64,000 nt of DNA from Adineta vaga (taxonomy: Eukaryota > Rotifera). The notes beneath the pieces were generated by a model, which was given only the letters and a program-made list of their open reading frames with translations, was not told the DNA's origin and did not search any database. This document shows, piece by piece, positions 1-11,308 of the stretch; position 1 is the stretch's first letter, and each line of letters begins with the position of its first letter. Where the stretch lies: positions 10,292,001 to 10,356,000 of the forward strand of contig CP075496.1 of the NCBI GenBank assembly GCA_021613535.1, written 5' to 3'. A program made the position numbers and the translations under genes.

Positions 1-37
1 ACATATTCATAATGCAAAAGATCAAAAAAGGGAAGAG

Positions 38-148
38 TTATTCTCTACCGGTATTGATTGGAAATGTCGGAAAATTAACTGCGATGTCTTGAGATTGAAT
101 AATGGTAGATAATAGTAGAGAAAAGAAGATAACGACTGTTTTAATCAT
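38..148 (-). CDS. possible secreted peptide or 5' exon of a secreted protein
   Basis: A minus-strand ATG at 148 directly follows a pyrimidine-rich acceptor (ttttattttcag) and opens a 36-codon frame. It begins with a typical signal peptide: MIKT, then a hydrophobic run VVIFFSLLLSTII ending QSQ. The frame closes at 38-40. A possible GT donor at 47-48 suggests that the real gene may instead leave this frame at 49 and continue off the left edge of the window. No family is recognisable from so few residues. The signal-peptide shape and the acceptor are what is seen; a secreted product is inference. Confidence 0.3.
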   Translation of the reverse strand: MIKTVVIFFSLLLSTIIQSQDIAVNFPTFPINTGRE

Positions 149-307
149 CTGAAAATAAAAATTTATTGAATAAATAGAAAGCGAAATTGACTTTTTTTTT
201 TCAAAATTGCAAATGAGAGAAGAAAGTAAATGCTTTGTTTCAAAACCTACAATAAAATAAATAGTTGATTGAGTAGTTGAATAAAAGAAATTTGACTAAC
301 TTTTAAA

Positions 308-888
308 TTATTGCATTATTTCAGTTTGTCCATGATCAATTTTTTGTAAAGATTCGTATTCTGTTCGAAGTCTATTATACAATGATAAGAATTATAATGA
401 TTCGATAAAAAAAAATATACCGATCGAGTTCGATCATTTTTTCTTTGATTAACGATTGTAGTTGTTGTTTTTCAAATTTACGATATTTAGCAGTTGATTT
501 CAACAAGTTTCTCATGCCGATTGCCTACAATTTTACAAAGAAATATATAACAATTTTATTAAAGAATTTCTGAAGTACAATTTACAGAAGGGCTGTATAA
601 AGGATAAAATGAACTCACCTTCAGTCTGGCTATTTCAACTTGTTTCGAATAATCTAGAGTTTTTTCGATTAATGCGTCAACAATTCTTTTGAATTCCAGT
701 ACATCTTAGTAAATATATACATATATATTTTGTCGACATAAGAAATCTTCATTATACGCACTATCAGTAAAATCTTGACATTCATCGCGTAATTCATTTG
801 AATCAGCGAGACGTTCTGGATCGATGAGACGGATTTTATTTTCATTATCAATAAACAAACCGAAGTTAGAAAGAGCTTCTTCAGCCAT
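308..888 (-). CDS. IFT20: intraflagellar transport protein 20 (IFT20)
   Basis: Small coiled-coil subunit of IFT complex B, which in animals links Golgi-to-cilium trafficking with anterograde intraflagellar transport. Four exons are joined in frame: 762-888, 619-704, 421-524 and 308-371, giving 126 residues (human about 132). The N-terminus, with [16 protein letters not shown] and then ELRDECQDF, matches the family. The next exon carries [13 protein letters not shown], the third [13 protein letters not shown], and the last [16 protein letters not shown]. All four blocks appear in the family order. Splice phases agree (1, 0, 2). The ATG at 888 gives the family-like start [11 protein letters not shown]; no other start fits. 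Its presence implies a ciliated animal. Identification is firm; exon borders are by eye. Confidence 0.93.
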
Positions 889-1358
889 AATTATATCTTG
901 TTTGTAAAGTTAATTGAAATGAAACAAAATGAATTAGATCATATTCTATTCTATTTCATTTCATCCGTAAACCATCTTAGTAAGAATGCTACCTAGCAAC
1001 CCTATATCAATTGTTCAATTCTTTTCGAATAATTTTTTCGTAATAATTATTCTATTAAAAACACCATATTTACGTATATCGATAATATATTTCGTAAATT
1101 GAAAAAAGTTTGATATAGATGTCGCTATAGAGAAAGACAATTTTCATTATTCATTTGCTCGCATTCGCAATTAAAATGAATATAGCATGCATCTAGTCAT
1201 TTTAAATCTGTGGATGTTCATTATGACATCAGAGATATAGGATATAGATTGATAGAATGCCTGACATTTTCTTCTATGCAATGAAAATAATGTATCACTA
1301 AATAATACCATCTATTTTTATGCTCTACAATATTATAATAGTATACAAAATAAAATCT
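889..1358. other. intergenic, IFT20 promoter side and SLC5 3' side
   Basis: No coding exon is visible. The stretch holds the 5' flank of IFT20 and the 3' end of the SLC5 gene, both on the minus strand. One AGATGTCGCTA motif lies at 1117-1127, about 230 bp upstream of the IFT20 start codon. Confidence 0.6.
1117..1127 (+). promoter_or_regulatory. AGATG-T/G-CGCT motif, copy 1
   Basis: AGATGTCGCTA, one of three matches to AGATGKCGCT seen in non-coding DNA next to gene starts (others at 15200 and 37878). It resembles YY1/CTCF-type ATGGCGC cores. A regulatory role is inferred only from recurrence and position. Confidence 0.3.
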
Positions 1359-4000
1359 TTAGTCTTTTGTGGATATCATTGGATTATCATAAGCACCATC
1401 GATTGTTCTATTGATGGCAATAGTTGATGAAGATAAAGTTTGTGAATCAGGAGGAATTGTTTGTACACTTGAACTAGGATGAAGCGTATTGTATCCTTCT
1501 GATGGTGTTAATTCGAGATCATTTTCAACCTGAAAGTAAAGAAAAATGTAACTTTATTCCATAAAGCTTTTTCTTCTAATGATAGACATACTTTATTTTC
1601 AACATATGCTTCTTCTTTTACACCACATCGAAGCCAATCACGTATTCGTTTCGGTAAACAACAGCAAAATACATCACTAACAGGTATAAGTAATTTTGGA
1701 TCGATTTCATTAGGTTTAAGCGGATGAGTTAAGTATGAAACAATTAAACCAACAACTAAAACAGTACCAACAGCAATGGGTGTATACCACATATAACTTA
1801 TTGAATAGAAATCAAGTAGCGGATTAGGTCTAAAACATATAAATAAGAATTTCAAAAATTTGATACATTTTTGTTCAATATCTAACTTTATTGGTGTTGA
1901 TATCGTCGTAGTGATATTGATTGGAATAGAACAATGAGCAACTGATAATGGAAGACGTTCACTTTTCATTTGTTTCTTTGTAATTTGTGCACCCAAAAAA
2001 ATCCAAAGTTGAAGAAAAAGACTTGCTAAAAATCCAATAAAACCGCCACGACTATTCGCTTGAGGAAAAAAGAATCCAAGAAAAAATACACCCATAATTG
2101 GACCTGATAACACACCGAATAACGATAATGCAGCATTAAGAATTGATCCAAGATAACTAACTACATAAGTTAATAATATAACTACTGCTCCCAATACAAT
2201 TGAAAATATCTTCGATACAAAACCTTGTCGTTCATCAGTTAAACGTCTTCCTAATAATCCTTTATAAACATCTTCAATAATAACAGCAGCAAGACTATTT
2301 AAACCAGATGATATCGTCGATAATGAACCCGAAAAAATGCAAGCAAGAAATATTCCTGGTAAACCTTTTTTATCACTTAATACTTCCATGACAAAATATG
2401 GAAATATTTGATCAATATCGGAAACATATCTTGCTGTATACGGATCGCAGTCAGCATAGTATGCATAAAGAATAATTCCAATAAGACACGATAAAATAAT
2501 GACAAGTGCGGCACCAGCAGCATTGATAAATAAGGCTTGTTTAGCACCACGTGTTGTACGAACACACATATAACGTTGAACTTGTGTTTGATTAAAACTA
2601 TAAGTGGATAATGAATTGAATCCACCACCGATAATCAAGGACCAGATGGTATGACGAACGCGAGGATCAAAACTTACACTGAAAATGAGAAAAACAAAAG
2701 AATGTCAGTAGTTTTTGAGAGATGAAATTTCATGTCAAAATTGCAGACATAAAAAGAATGTATCTCTTTGTTTCTAGTCAATATAAATACGAGACTAATT
2801 CTCAATTAAGTCATATTGTTTTCGTCTAAATCTCGAATATTATTCAATTTAGTGATGAATACCTATCGAATTGAATTCTTCCACCTTTCGATGCTATCGA
2901 AAATGTTCGTCTAACGCCACCGAGTGCTATGAATCCTAAATATAGACATACTACTTATATGTATCACATATTTCTCGTCAAATAATTTCAAACCTTGTAT
3001 AATAGCAGCAAGTAAACCAATAAGGATGACTAATGCTTGTAAAACATCTGTCCAAATGACAGCTTTCATTCCACCCTATTCATGAATTCAATTCAACTTT
3101 ATTTTTTCTCTATTTCTTTTATTTCACATACCACTGACGAATAAAAAGTACAAATTACGCCAATTGAAACGACAGATAACCAAATATTTAAACCGGTCGC
3201 TAAAAAAATATTTCTTTTCTTTCTTCATTATTCATGAAATAATTCACTTACTTTGACTTAATGCTAATGCAGGTGCATACAAAACAATAGCCATATAGAT
3301 TAACTATAGAATAGATAATATTCGATTGGATATTTTATGAAAATGTTATTTACCATAAAGAATGAAAACGCAAATGAAGCACACATGCGTACTGATCGAT
3401 CAAAACGTTTTTCTAAATACTAAACAACCTTTGTTGAAATGTCATGTCACAGTTATAGAATAAAGGAAAAGTACTTCATAGGTACTTGTACAATTTATTT
3501 CACGAAATTTTGGCATAAAAACCAACGCTGTTATAGTCGAAGCAAATGTCCATGAAATAGCTAAAAGAAAAATTCAATTCAATTTTGTCATAAGAATAAA
3601 TAAGTTATTTTTTTTCTGCTAAGATTAGAAATCAAATATTTACCTTGATAACAGTACATAGTTCCAAAGAGATAGACTTCACTTGGTGTCCCTAATAATG
3701 TAATAGCGGAAAGAAATGAAACCATAATACTCAATGCGGTTGGAAACACCTGAATATTTGAAATTATTTATTTTATAGAAGAATATTATTTCAATACTTA
3801 CTCCCATTCCTCCATCAGCTATAAAATAGAAAACAATATAGATACATATATAGATATATTCATTTTCATACCGAGAAGAAATTCTTTTGCTGAACTTTTT
3901 TTCGATTTAAAAAATCCAAATATAGCACCAATAACTGCTGATGAAAGAAGCGTATTATCAGAAGAACATAATCCACGACACTTAAAGTACGTAATGCCAT
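1359..4000 (-). CDS. sodium-coupled solute transporter, SLC5 family (SMCT/SMVT-like), with a one-base frameshift
   Basis: Na+-coupled symporter of the plasma membrane, closest by eye to the monocarboxylate/multivitamin group (SLC5A8/12/6). Twelve exons: 3872-4000, 3802-3818 (only 17 nt), 3644-3749, 3475-3560, 3354-3419, 3252-3303, 3132-3199, 2994-3075, 2863-2935, 1887-2678, 1592-1829 and 1359-1529. Family landmarks occur in order: LLGTPSEVY, CTSTYEYLEKRFD, IVLYAPALAL, GGMKAVIWTDV, QTQVQRYM, CDPYTA, GSLSTISSGLNSLAAV and GPIMGVFFLG. The tail carries a DNPM end. The joined length is 1880 nt, one short of 627 codons. The missing base maps to about 3953 in TM1: MALRTLSVVDYVLLII is in one frame and TLLSSAVIGAIFGFF in another. 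All other phases agree. The frameshift may be an assembly error or a disabled allele. Confidence 0.88.
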
Positions 4001-4797
4001 TTTTTTCTCTACGAAGTTTTTCTTCTAGTATTTTCAAGCTTTTTTTACAATAGAGAATGAAAGGATAATAACCAAAATAACATTGATTTTATAAGTTTAG
4101 ATCAAGAGAGAAGAAAAAGAGATAAAGAAACGACATAATACAAAATAACTTTGTCTTTTCTATCGAACGACAAGTAAATGAATAGATTATAAGGAAGGTA
4201 TATTAAGATAATATGTCAGAATGATAATGATGAACTTTACATTTTATACAAAAACATTTACAAAACAAAATACGCAAACATTCATTTACATGAGTGAAAA
4301 CTTGATGATTATTCAAAATAGATAAAGAAAAACAATCATTTTTTGCGTTTGAATACTCGTAATAATTACATATAGATCATTTGTTTTGTTAATGATATCG
4401 AGTGTTTTTACTTAAATGATCATGATTATGCAAAAGAACTTGTTTGATCATTGAATTTACTTGTAAATGTTAATATATTCCTTTGGTAAAATAAAATCCT
4501 TGTCAAAAATCATTTGTTATTTTCTCATAATCAAGTACTTGAATACTAGATTGATTTTTACATCTTATTAGATAAAGAATTTCTATCGATATAATAGAGA
4601 TCGTCAGTTGAATTTTAATACTTTTTAGTAATGCTAGATGATGTCTCTGTCTTCATCATTGCGGTACCTGTTTACATTTGTCAATTGAAAAATCGCATAG
4701 AGGTGTTTCTATGTCAACAGTATACCTTTATGGTTACAGTTTTGTTCGTTACATAAACTTTTTCTCTATTCAAATCTTCTTTCATTATATCTATTTC
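4001..4797. promoter_or_regulatory. divergent intergenic region between SLC5 and DPY-30
   Basis: AT-rich spacer between start codons facing away from each other. No coding exon is visible. Both promoters must lie here unless remote 5' UTR exons exist. The DPY-30 frame stays open upstream to 4678, but that extension is hydrophobic, AT-biased and not family-like, so it is treated as 5' UTR. Confidence 0.5.
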
Positions 4798-5130
4798 ATG
4801 GCTGATTTCCAACACATATCTCAACATGATGATGGTCATGCTGTTGATCTTCGTGATCCATCCTTATCATCTGTAAATACAAATGGAAATACACCACCAC
4901 GATTACCAGCAAATTTATTACAAATAATTGAACATGAACTTGCATCACCAAATGCGCCATCATTAGCTGATATTCAAGCATATCCAACAACAGCTTATTT
5001 TAATAAAACAGTAATTCCGATTATTATGGAAGGATTAGTTATTGTAGGAAGAGAACGACCGAAAAAACCGATTGAATTTCTTGCAGCTTTTTTTATTAAA
5101 AATCGAGAACGATTTGGTGAAAGCATTTAA
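4798..5130 (+). CDS. DPY30: DPY-30 homologue, core subunit of MLL/SET1 H3K4 methyltransferase complexes
   Basis: A single exon of 110 residues (human 99). The C-terminal Dpy-30 motif is unmistakable: AYFNKTVIPIIMEGLVIVG, then ERPKKPIEFLAAFFIKN. These are the two helices of the dimeric four-helix bundle that binds ASH2L in Set1/MLL complexes and the RSPH3/AKAP-type helices in axonemes. The N-terminal 50 residues are low-complexity (DDGHAVDLRD), as usual in the family. The start at 4798 (MADFQHIS) is preferred over the in-frame ATG at 4678 because the latter adds a hydrophobic stretch with no counterpart. A polyadenylation signal follows at 5178. Confidence 0.93.
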   Translation: MADFQHISQHDDGHAVDLRDPSLSSVNTNGNTPPRLPANLLQIIEHELASPNAPSLADIQAYPTTAYFNKTVIPIIMEGLVIVGRERPKKPIEFLAAFFIKNRERFGESI

Positions 5131-5177
5131 TGAAATAAATAACAAATTAATAATATCATTTCATTGATTTCCGAAAG

Positions 5178-5183
5178 AATAAA
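5178..5183 (+). terminator. AATAAA poly(A) signal of DPY-30
   Basis: Canonical hexamer 48 nt after the DPY-30 stop codon and on the same strand. Confidence 0.6.
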
Positions 5184-7800
5184 AAATGGTAAAAAAAAGA
5201 AGCCTACTTGATAATCTATATCTGATAGTAAACATTGAATTGATTTTTTCAATGAAATGTTTGTATTTAAATACATTGTTATGTTGATATAATATAAAGA
5301 AAAAATTTACAGAAATAGGAATCGTTAAAAATTATATTTCCTTCGTTTTCTTCTAAGATTTTACTATTTTTAATGATTCATTCATTGTGCTTATCGAATT
5401 CACCTAATTTGATACTTTTCTGACGTGAATTTATCAAAGTATTAGATTGAAAGCAAAGCGTAATTGAAATGATAATATCAAACATCATTTTAGAAACTAT
5501 TTCATATATTTCAAATTGATTTTTATCATAGAGACGAATATGATTGGTACGATCGATTGAAATCATATTCAATAAACACACTTTCGATTGAATTTTACGC
5601 CTGACATTTCTCACAGATAAAAAACCCGACGATTTCATTCAGAAATAGCAATAACATAGTGAATGCAAACGTCATTCATGTCTTCAATATTCATTAACAA
5701 ATTATATAAAATAAAAAATAGTAAACTATTCTATTTCAAAGAAATGAATTTCTTAGCCACATATTTCATCAATAGAAAATCTTAACATATGAATATATTG
5801 TTTTTTTTCGATAAAATTTGCAATGAAAACTAAGATGAAGATATATATATATAGAATACAAACAAACAATCAACAACAAAACATAGAGTTACTTGTTTCG
5901 ATTAGTAATCATAAAGTTATCAATTTCTATTTTCATCGATATGAATCAATGTGTTTAAATAAATTATTGATTTCAATCAAATTATCGATGAATGAACAAC
6001 CATTTGATTTCGATAACGTTTTTCTAGTCTAGCAAATTTCTTACGCCATTTTTCTCGCCTAATTTGTTTCGGTAATGAAAAACAGCATCACAAATAGTAA
6101 AAATAAAACAGCAAAATTAGCCAAAAATAGAAAATAACATACAATATCTCGATGAAAGACTTTCATATATATATATATATATCTATTAGATAATAATCAA
6201 ACGAAATATTTCTGTCCTTTAATTAAATACTTATCACAGATCAAGTAAAACTTTCGAATATAAGAAATCTTCACGAGCAATATATTCAATCAAACAAAAT
6301 CAAATATCCAATTCTCAATAAAGAAATTGATATGAAACAACTTATCATTATAGGATTGCCGTCATATCCATGATAGATAAATGATGTCTAGAATATACTA
6401 AATTCTCTATCAATTTGATATTTATATATTTTATTTCCAATATAACGAAGTTTCGCTCTTATAAGATGTCTAAAAAACAAGTACGTTTGTGACTAAGATG
6501 ATAAACTGAAAAGCTTCCATTTCTATTTCTTCTTAAAGTACAAACAAAAAGTTAAAAATAGCTTTCAAGTAAATATAAAACCGACAAGTGACGCTCTTTA
6601 TAAAGCTTTTTGTTAGTCAGAAAATAAATTTCATTACTACTTTTCCTCAAAGATAAACTGACATTATAATATCGTAAGAATTTTGAAAATAATTAAATGA
6701 TAGAACGAGCCATATGTGAGCTATAATCGACAATATATAGTTGACGAGGTATTTTCAAATGATAAGCAATTTTTAACATGAAACAGATGTTATTTTTGTT
6801 TTGTCTTTTTATCTATGATAACAAAGCTAAACTATAATGATGCATATCATTTCGAATAACTTATTTTCTCTTTTCAATGTGTGTAGTTTAGCAATTAATG
6901 AGAACATTTGTTAGATAATAATAGACAAACTTTGAATTTCTATTAAAAAAAAAAGAAGAATTCACTGGAGAAAAACAAGAAAGAAAACAATTAATTTGCT
7001 TCCTCGATACAAGAATAATATACAAGTTATCGAACGAAAAGAAACAATTTCAATATTATTATTATTATTATGATATTTTCAGCATCCAGAACAACTGAAA
7101 GCTATTTATTTTTACAACATCTTTATCATTCTTGTAATCATCAAGGTCACAAAAGAAATAGCAAAACTTTTAATAATGTCAGTCAAAACTAATGAATTTC
7201 TTATAGATTCATTTATTTCAATAGGTTAATATACAACAAATTAAGGCAGTGCATTCGTAGTTATATATCTCTAAGAATCAGATTCTTTGTAAACAACACT
7301 GTGACCAATATATAACACTTTTCAGTAGAAAATAATTTGTTCAACTTTAACTATCGTGATCTATGGAATTGTTCGTTATTTTATTATTATTGATATTGTT
7401 TAATAAGAACTCGTTTATTTTTGGATACTAGTAACAGACGAACATATCAAGTAAAAATAAATCATGAATAAAAATAGTATAGAAGGGCTCATATTTCTTG
7501 TGACTTTTCATTCATGGGTAGTTTTGTTGAAGACCTTGATAATTAATAATAATGATGCTATCAAAGTGTTAAAGTCATCAAATATCGAATAGGTCGTCAA
7601 CCCTCGATATATTAAAACTAAAAACAATCTTGTGACATTAATCCTTTATTTTATATACAGCATACATTTTTAGTCATGTGAAACGTTTGATCTTCTTTAC
7701 ATTCATAATCATAACAATTTATGTCTACAATAATGTTACTTATTCGATGTAAGTAAAGTTCAATTGTGAACTATGTGTTAGATGGGATATATGAACTTGA

Positions 7801-7840
7801 AAAGGAAGGAAGGAAGAAAGAAAGAAAGAAAGAAAGAAAA
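7801..7840 (+). repeat. AAGG/AAAG microsatellite
   Basis: Tandem GGAA units grade into AAAG units over about 40 bp. Simple-sequence tract, no coding value. Confidence 0.8.
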
Positions 7841-8045
7841 TACATGAGTCTATGCTGTAGCTTATGAAATACATCGTTGATATTCGCGCAAAAATATGAC
7901 CTTGAGAGTGACCGATAGATGATGACCGTTCACGTACACATTATGTCGAAACTTATCGAACAAGTAAAAGAAAAAAGAACGAATCTACTCGTTGTGATTA
8001 AATTGCGTTCGATTGACCTTGGTTGTAAGGGTGATTTATGAAATA

Positions 8046-8100
8046 AGAGAGAGAGAGAGAGAAAGAAAAAGAGAAAGAGAGAAAACAGAGAGAGAGAAAG
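8046..8100 (+). repeat. GA-dinucleotide-rich tract
   Basis: Imperfect (GA)n with AAAG interruptions over about 55 bp, 1.2 kb upstream of the bZIP 1 start codon. Similar GA tracts lie upstream of bZIP 2 and of the lectin gene. Confidence 0.8.
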
Positions 8101-8527
8101 ATTCATATTGTACCATCGGTCAGTATTCAAGGTCATCGAACTTGAGAGAATTTCTTATCTGTATTTGCACATGCTTTTCAACTGTTCTTATTAACAACAA
8201 CCAAGATTTCATAAGTTTCAAAAACATCAATTTGCTTTGCTTATCCAAATGATGAATATGTTTGATCAAGTAAGTTATAGAAAATAAGAAACGATCATAT
8301 TTACGTCACAAAAAGAAAACGAGGGAGACGGAGAAAAAAAGGAGAAGAAAAAATAAATTATTACGAGCTACTAGGATTGTTGTTGTCGTATTATTGCCAT
8401 CACCAAGGATGTTATATATATATATATATACTTATAGTGATTGCATGAGATGAAGAAAACGAGAAAAAAAGAGAATGAAGAAGGCCAAAAAACAACTCGG
8501 CAGAAATACGAGTATAATAACGTAATA

Positions 8528-8535
8528 TTACATAA
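8528..8535 (+). promoter_or_regulatory. PAR-bZIP D-box-like site TTACATAA
   Basis: TTACATAA fits the TTAYRTAA consensus bound by HLF/TEF/DBP-type factors and lies about 740 bp upstream of the bZIP 1 start codon. The octamer is not rare in AT-rich DNA, so function is inference. Confidence 0.3.
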
Positions 8536-8617
8536 AACTGGAATAGAAAATAAAGCGAGATGACGAGTGAAGGAGAAAAGAAAAAACCTGAAATGTATGA
8601 GAGAGAAAGGAAAAGAA

Positions 8618-8625
8618 TTACATAA
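8618..8625 (+). promoter_or_regulatory. PAR-bZIP D-box-like site TTACATAA
   Basis: Second TTACATAA, 90 bp from the first and about 650 bp upstream of the bZIP 1 start codon. Confidence 0.3.
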
Positions 8626-9273
8626 TTCGATTCGATAGAAAAACGAGTCTAATGTCAAGAACAGAACGCAACTTTTTTTAACCACGACATGAAGAACGAA
8701 AGAGCCTGGTGATAGCGGAAGACCGACTGTCTCGTTCTTTCCCTTGACGCTAGAAGTAATGCTTTGCGAACGTGTGTTCTTTTTTCTTCTCTCGATGCTT
8801 CGTCCTTAACTTACGCAAGAGAAAAAACAACAAAACATAAAAACGACTGCTGCCTAGAGCGGCAAGAAATAGTAGGCTAATGCAATCATAAACATATAGA
8901 AGTAAGAAAAACGACATAAGAAAAAAAAGGCTCCGAAGAAAAAAACTAAGAGAAACGGAGAAGCAAAGAGCGACAGGACAAAAAACAGAAGGAAAGAAAG
9001 ACGAATCAAATCACGCAATCGCCTTTTTCCGTCATCGGGCGCCACCAAAAACATATTATTCGCGTTCTTTCATACTTCGTGCTCACAAGGACACTTGTCT
9101 AGATTGATAGTGTTGTTGTTGCTCTGATATTGACTGAACAACAACAACAAACAACAACACAACTATTTCTGCACATATATATATATATATACGTACACAC
9201 ATACAAACACATATATTGTATCTATTCCCGGTGAATACGTTAATAAAAAACTAACACATCGATAATTAGAGAA

Positions 9274-10830
9274 TGGTAAGTTTTCAATGTGTTAACAATC
9301 TAATCAAATAGTTATTGCATCATATTTTTTAAAATCTGAAAATTCTTTTGAACATACATGTTCTTTTAAGATTGATGAGTACTATTTTCTATTCTGGTCT
9401 ATATGTCTGTTAATTAGTCATCTAAGTTTTCTATATTTAACTTATATAACAAAACTGAATTTCCGTTTTCAATGGAAAAATTTATTTTTAATATACGATT
9501 AAAAATATCTAGAAATGAAAAGGAAAGATAGGTCAGAAAGACGACGATGAAAGAACTTTTTTAAATGGCGTAATAACCTATAAACATTAGATATATATGT
9601 CAGAAATGTAAAAAAAAGGATAGAAGGAAAAGAAAAAAGAGTTGAAGTTTGTCTTTAATCATCCTTTTCTTTTTGTTTTCTTTCGTATCAGGTTGGTCCG
9701 GTGACAGACGACGAATCATCTGTAAGTCCTAATACGGATAATATTCAACAGCAACATTATCGTCTCCAATTACTTGCTCAAGCAATTGAGAAAGTTGAAA
9801 GTGAAAGTTCAAAAAAGAAACTTGCAATTCCATCACCACCATCAAGTACTTCCAAGAGCGATGAACAAGATCTCATTATGAAGATTCTCTCTCAACAAAA
9901 CATTGCTGCAGCCATGGCGGCCGCCGCTGCTGCGGCCGCTCAACTTCAAGTTCAACATCAACATCAACATCAACGAAAACTTGAACCAATTTCGCCACCA
10001 TCAACATCATCTGCTTCATCGACAGCAGAAAGTCCAATTGATTTTTCTTCTCGTCGTTCTACTGATGACAATAATGAATGTTCAACGCCCTCATCACCTT
10101 TACCGAATCAACATTTAATTTCCAGCATGTTACAAAATCTTCAATCAACATTACCAACGCCAACATTTCCATTTTCATTAACCAATAAAAACGGTAAACC
10201 TACACGACCATTCAAAGCTTATCCGCGTGAACCTTTAATGTTACCACTTGGCTTCTATTCAACTAGTACAGCTGAACAAACAAATATTCTTGCTGAAGCA
10301 GCTAGTCGTACGACACCAAATCGTAAACGACTTGCACAAACTCAAGAACGTCTTAAACAACGTTTACAGCAACAGCAACAACAGCAACAACCTTATTTTA
10401 TCTCATCATCTGGTACACAGATATTACAACCACCAAAAAAACGACATCGAACAATTGAAAACAGTATTATTACTGAAGAGGATACAACAAACGATACGAA
10501 TAATACTAATGAATCATCTACAACAAATAATAATGATGATGATCAAAACAACGTAATCAAAGATGATGCTTATTGGGAAAGAAGAAGAAAAAATAATGAA
10601 GCTGCTAAACGTAGTCGTGATGCTCGACGTGCAAAGGAAGATGAAATTGCCATAAGGTAGATATTTATTCGTTTTTTTTTTGTAAGGTAAAGTTAATCTA
10701 ATCATTCTTTGTTTTCTTCTTGTCTAGAGCGGCTATTTTAGAACAAGAAAATATCAAATTACGTCTCGAAGTCTCACAATTAAAACAAGAAACAGCGAAA
10801 TTACGATGTATGGTCTATGCTACATCATAG
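9274..10830 (+). CDS. PAR-type bZIP transcription factor 1 (HLF/TEF/CES-2-like)
   Basis: DNA-binding activator or repressor of the proline-and-acidic-rich bZIP group. Exons: 9274-9276 (the ATG alone), 9692-10656 and 10738-10830, giving 356 residues. The C-terminus has the extended basic region YWERRRKNNEAAKRSRDARR, whose NxxAAxRSR core contacts DNA, followed by a short leucine zipper (LEQENIKLRLEVSQLK). Upstream lie a Ser/Pro-rich region, an alanine run near residue 75, PIDFSSRRS, a PLGFYS segment and a Gln run near residue 230. The last intron splits the basic region/zipper boundary in phase 2, exactly as in the paralogue at 13730. A frame-open GTG at 9701 is not the start: the ATG|gtaagt exon at 9274 joins in frame. 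Target genes cannot be read from sequence. Confidence 0.93.
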
Positions 10831-11276
10831 CCAATTGATATGATTCCCGTGTATGTTTCTCGGTGATGCTTTGGCTGATCATTATTTCCTTTGTGTAATG
10901 TCGAAAAGTATTCATTTTCGTTCCTTTCTTTCTTCTTCTACTTTTGTCGTCATCGAGTTCATATTTCTTATCTCTGCAAAGCAGTTTTGTAAATACATAT
11001 GACAAAGCCGAGCTTAAGATATGTATTCATTCTTTCTCTATTTCTACTGCTTTTCCAAGAGAGAACATATTCGTTTTTTGTTTCTTTGGTTTTTGCTGGA
11101 TATCAGTGGCCATGTTTTTGTTTTCTTTTTCATTTTGTTTCTTTAGTTGATGATATTTACTTGATTTGCTTCATTTCATGACATTATCCATGTTTTGTGT
11201 TTTAGTTTCTTCCTCATTGTATTTCACGTGCTTCACATTTAATTTTCTCTTTTTCGTTTTGTTTTACGCAATATCT

Positions 11277-11308
<32 letters not shown>

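Larger units (their letters stand above)
5184..9273. other. long non-coding stretch upstream of bZIP gene 1
   Basis: About 4.1 kb with no convincing exon. It holds AT-repeats (6165-6182, 8411-8430, 9172-9190), an AAAG-type tract (7801-7840), a GA-rich tract (8046-8100) and purine-rich DNA to about 9060. Short ORFs here are low-complexity Lys/Arg/Glu or Phe/Leu/Ser strings. The part from about 8690 on is less AT-biased and probably includes 5' UTR and promoter of the bZIP gene whose first coding exon ends at 9276. Confidence 0.5.

Noticed and set aside
5378-5638. 86-codon minus-strand ORF, plus a 69-codon plus-strand ORF at 5823
   Set aside because: AT-biased, no family resemblance and no neighbouring exons in frame. 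One lies in the DPY-30 3' flank.
8013-9054. ORFs rich in Glu/Arg/Lys or Phe/Leu/Ser on both strands
   Set aside because: They are translations of GA-rich and purine-rich simple sequence upstream of bZIP 1, with no domain or splice context.
9903-10705. Other-frame ORFs inside bZIP 1 (Asn/His/Leu-rich and Ile-rich)
   Set aside because: Shadows of CAA/CAT/AAT-rich codons of the true frame.
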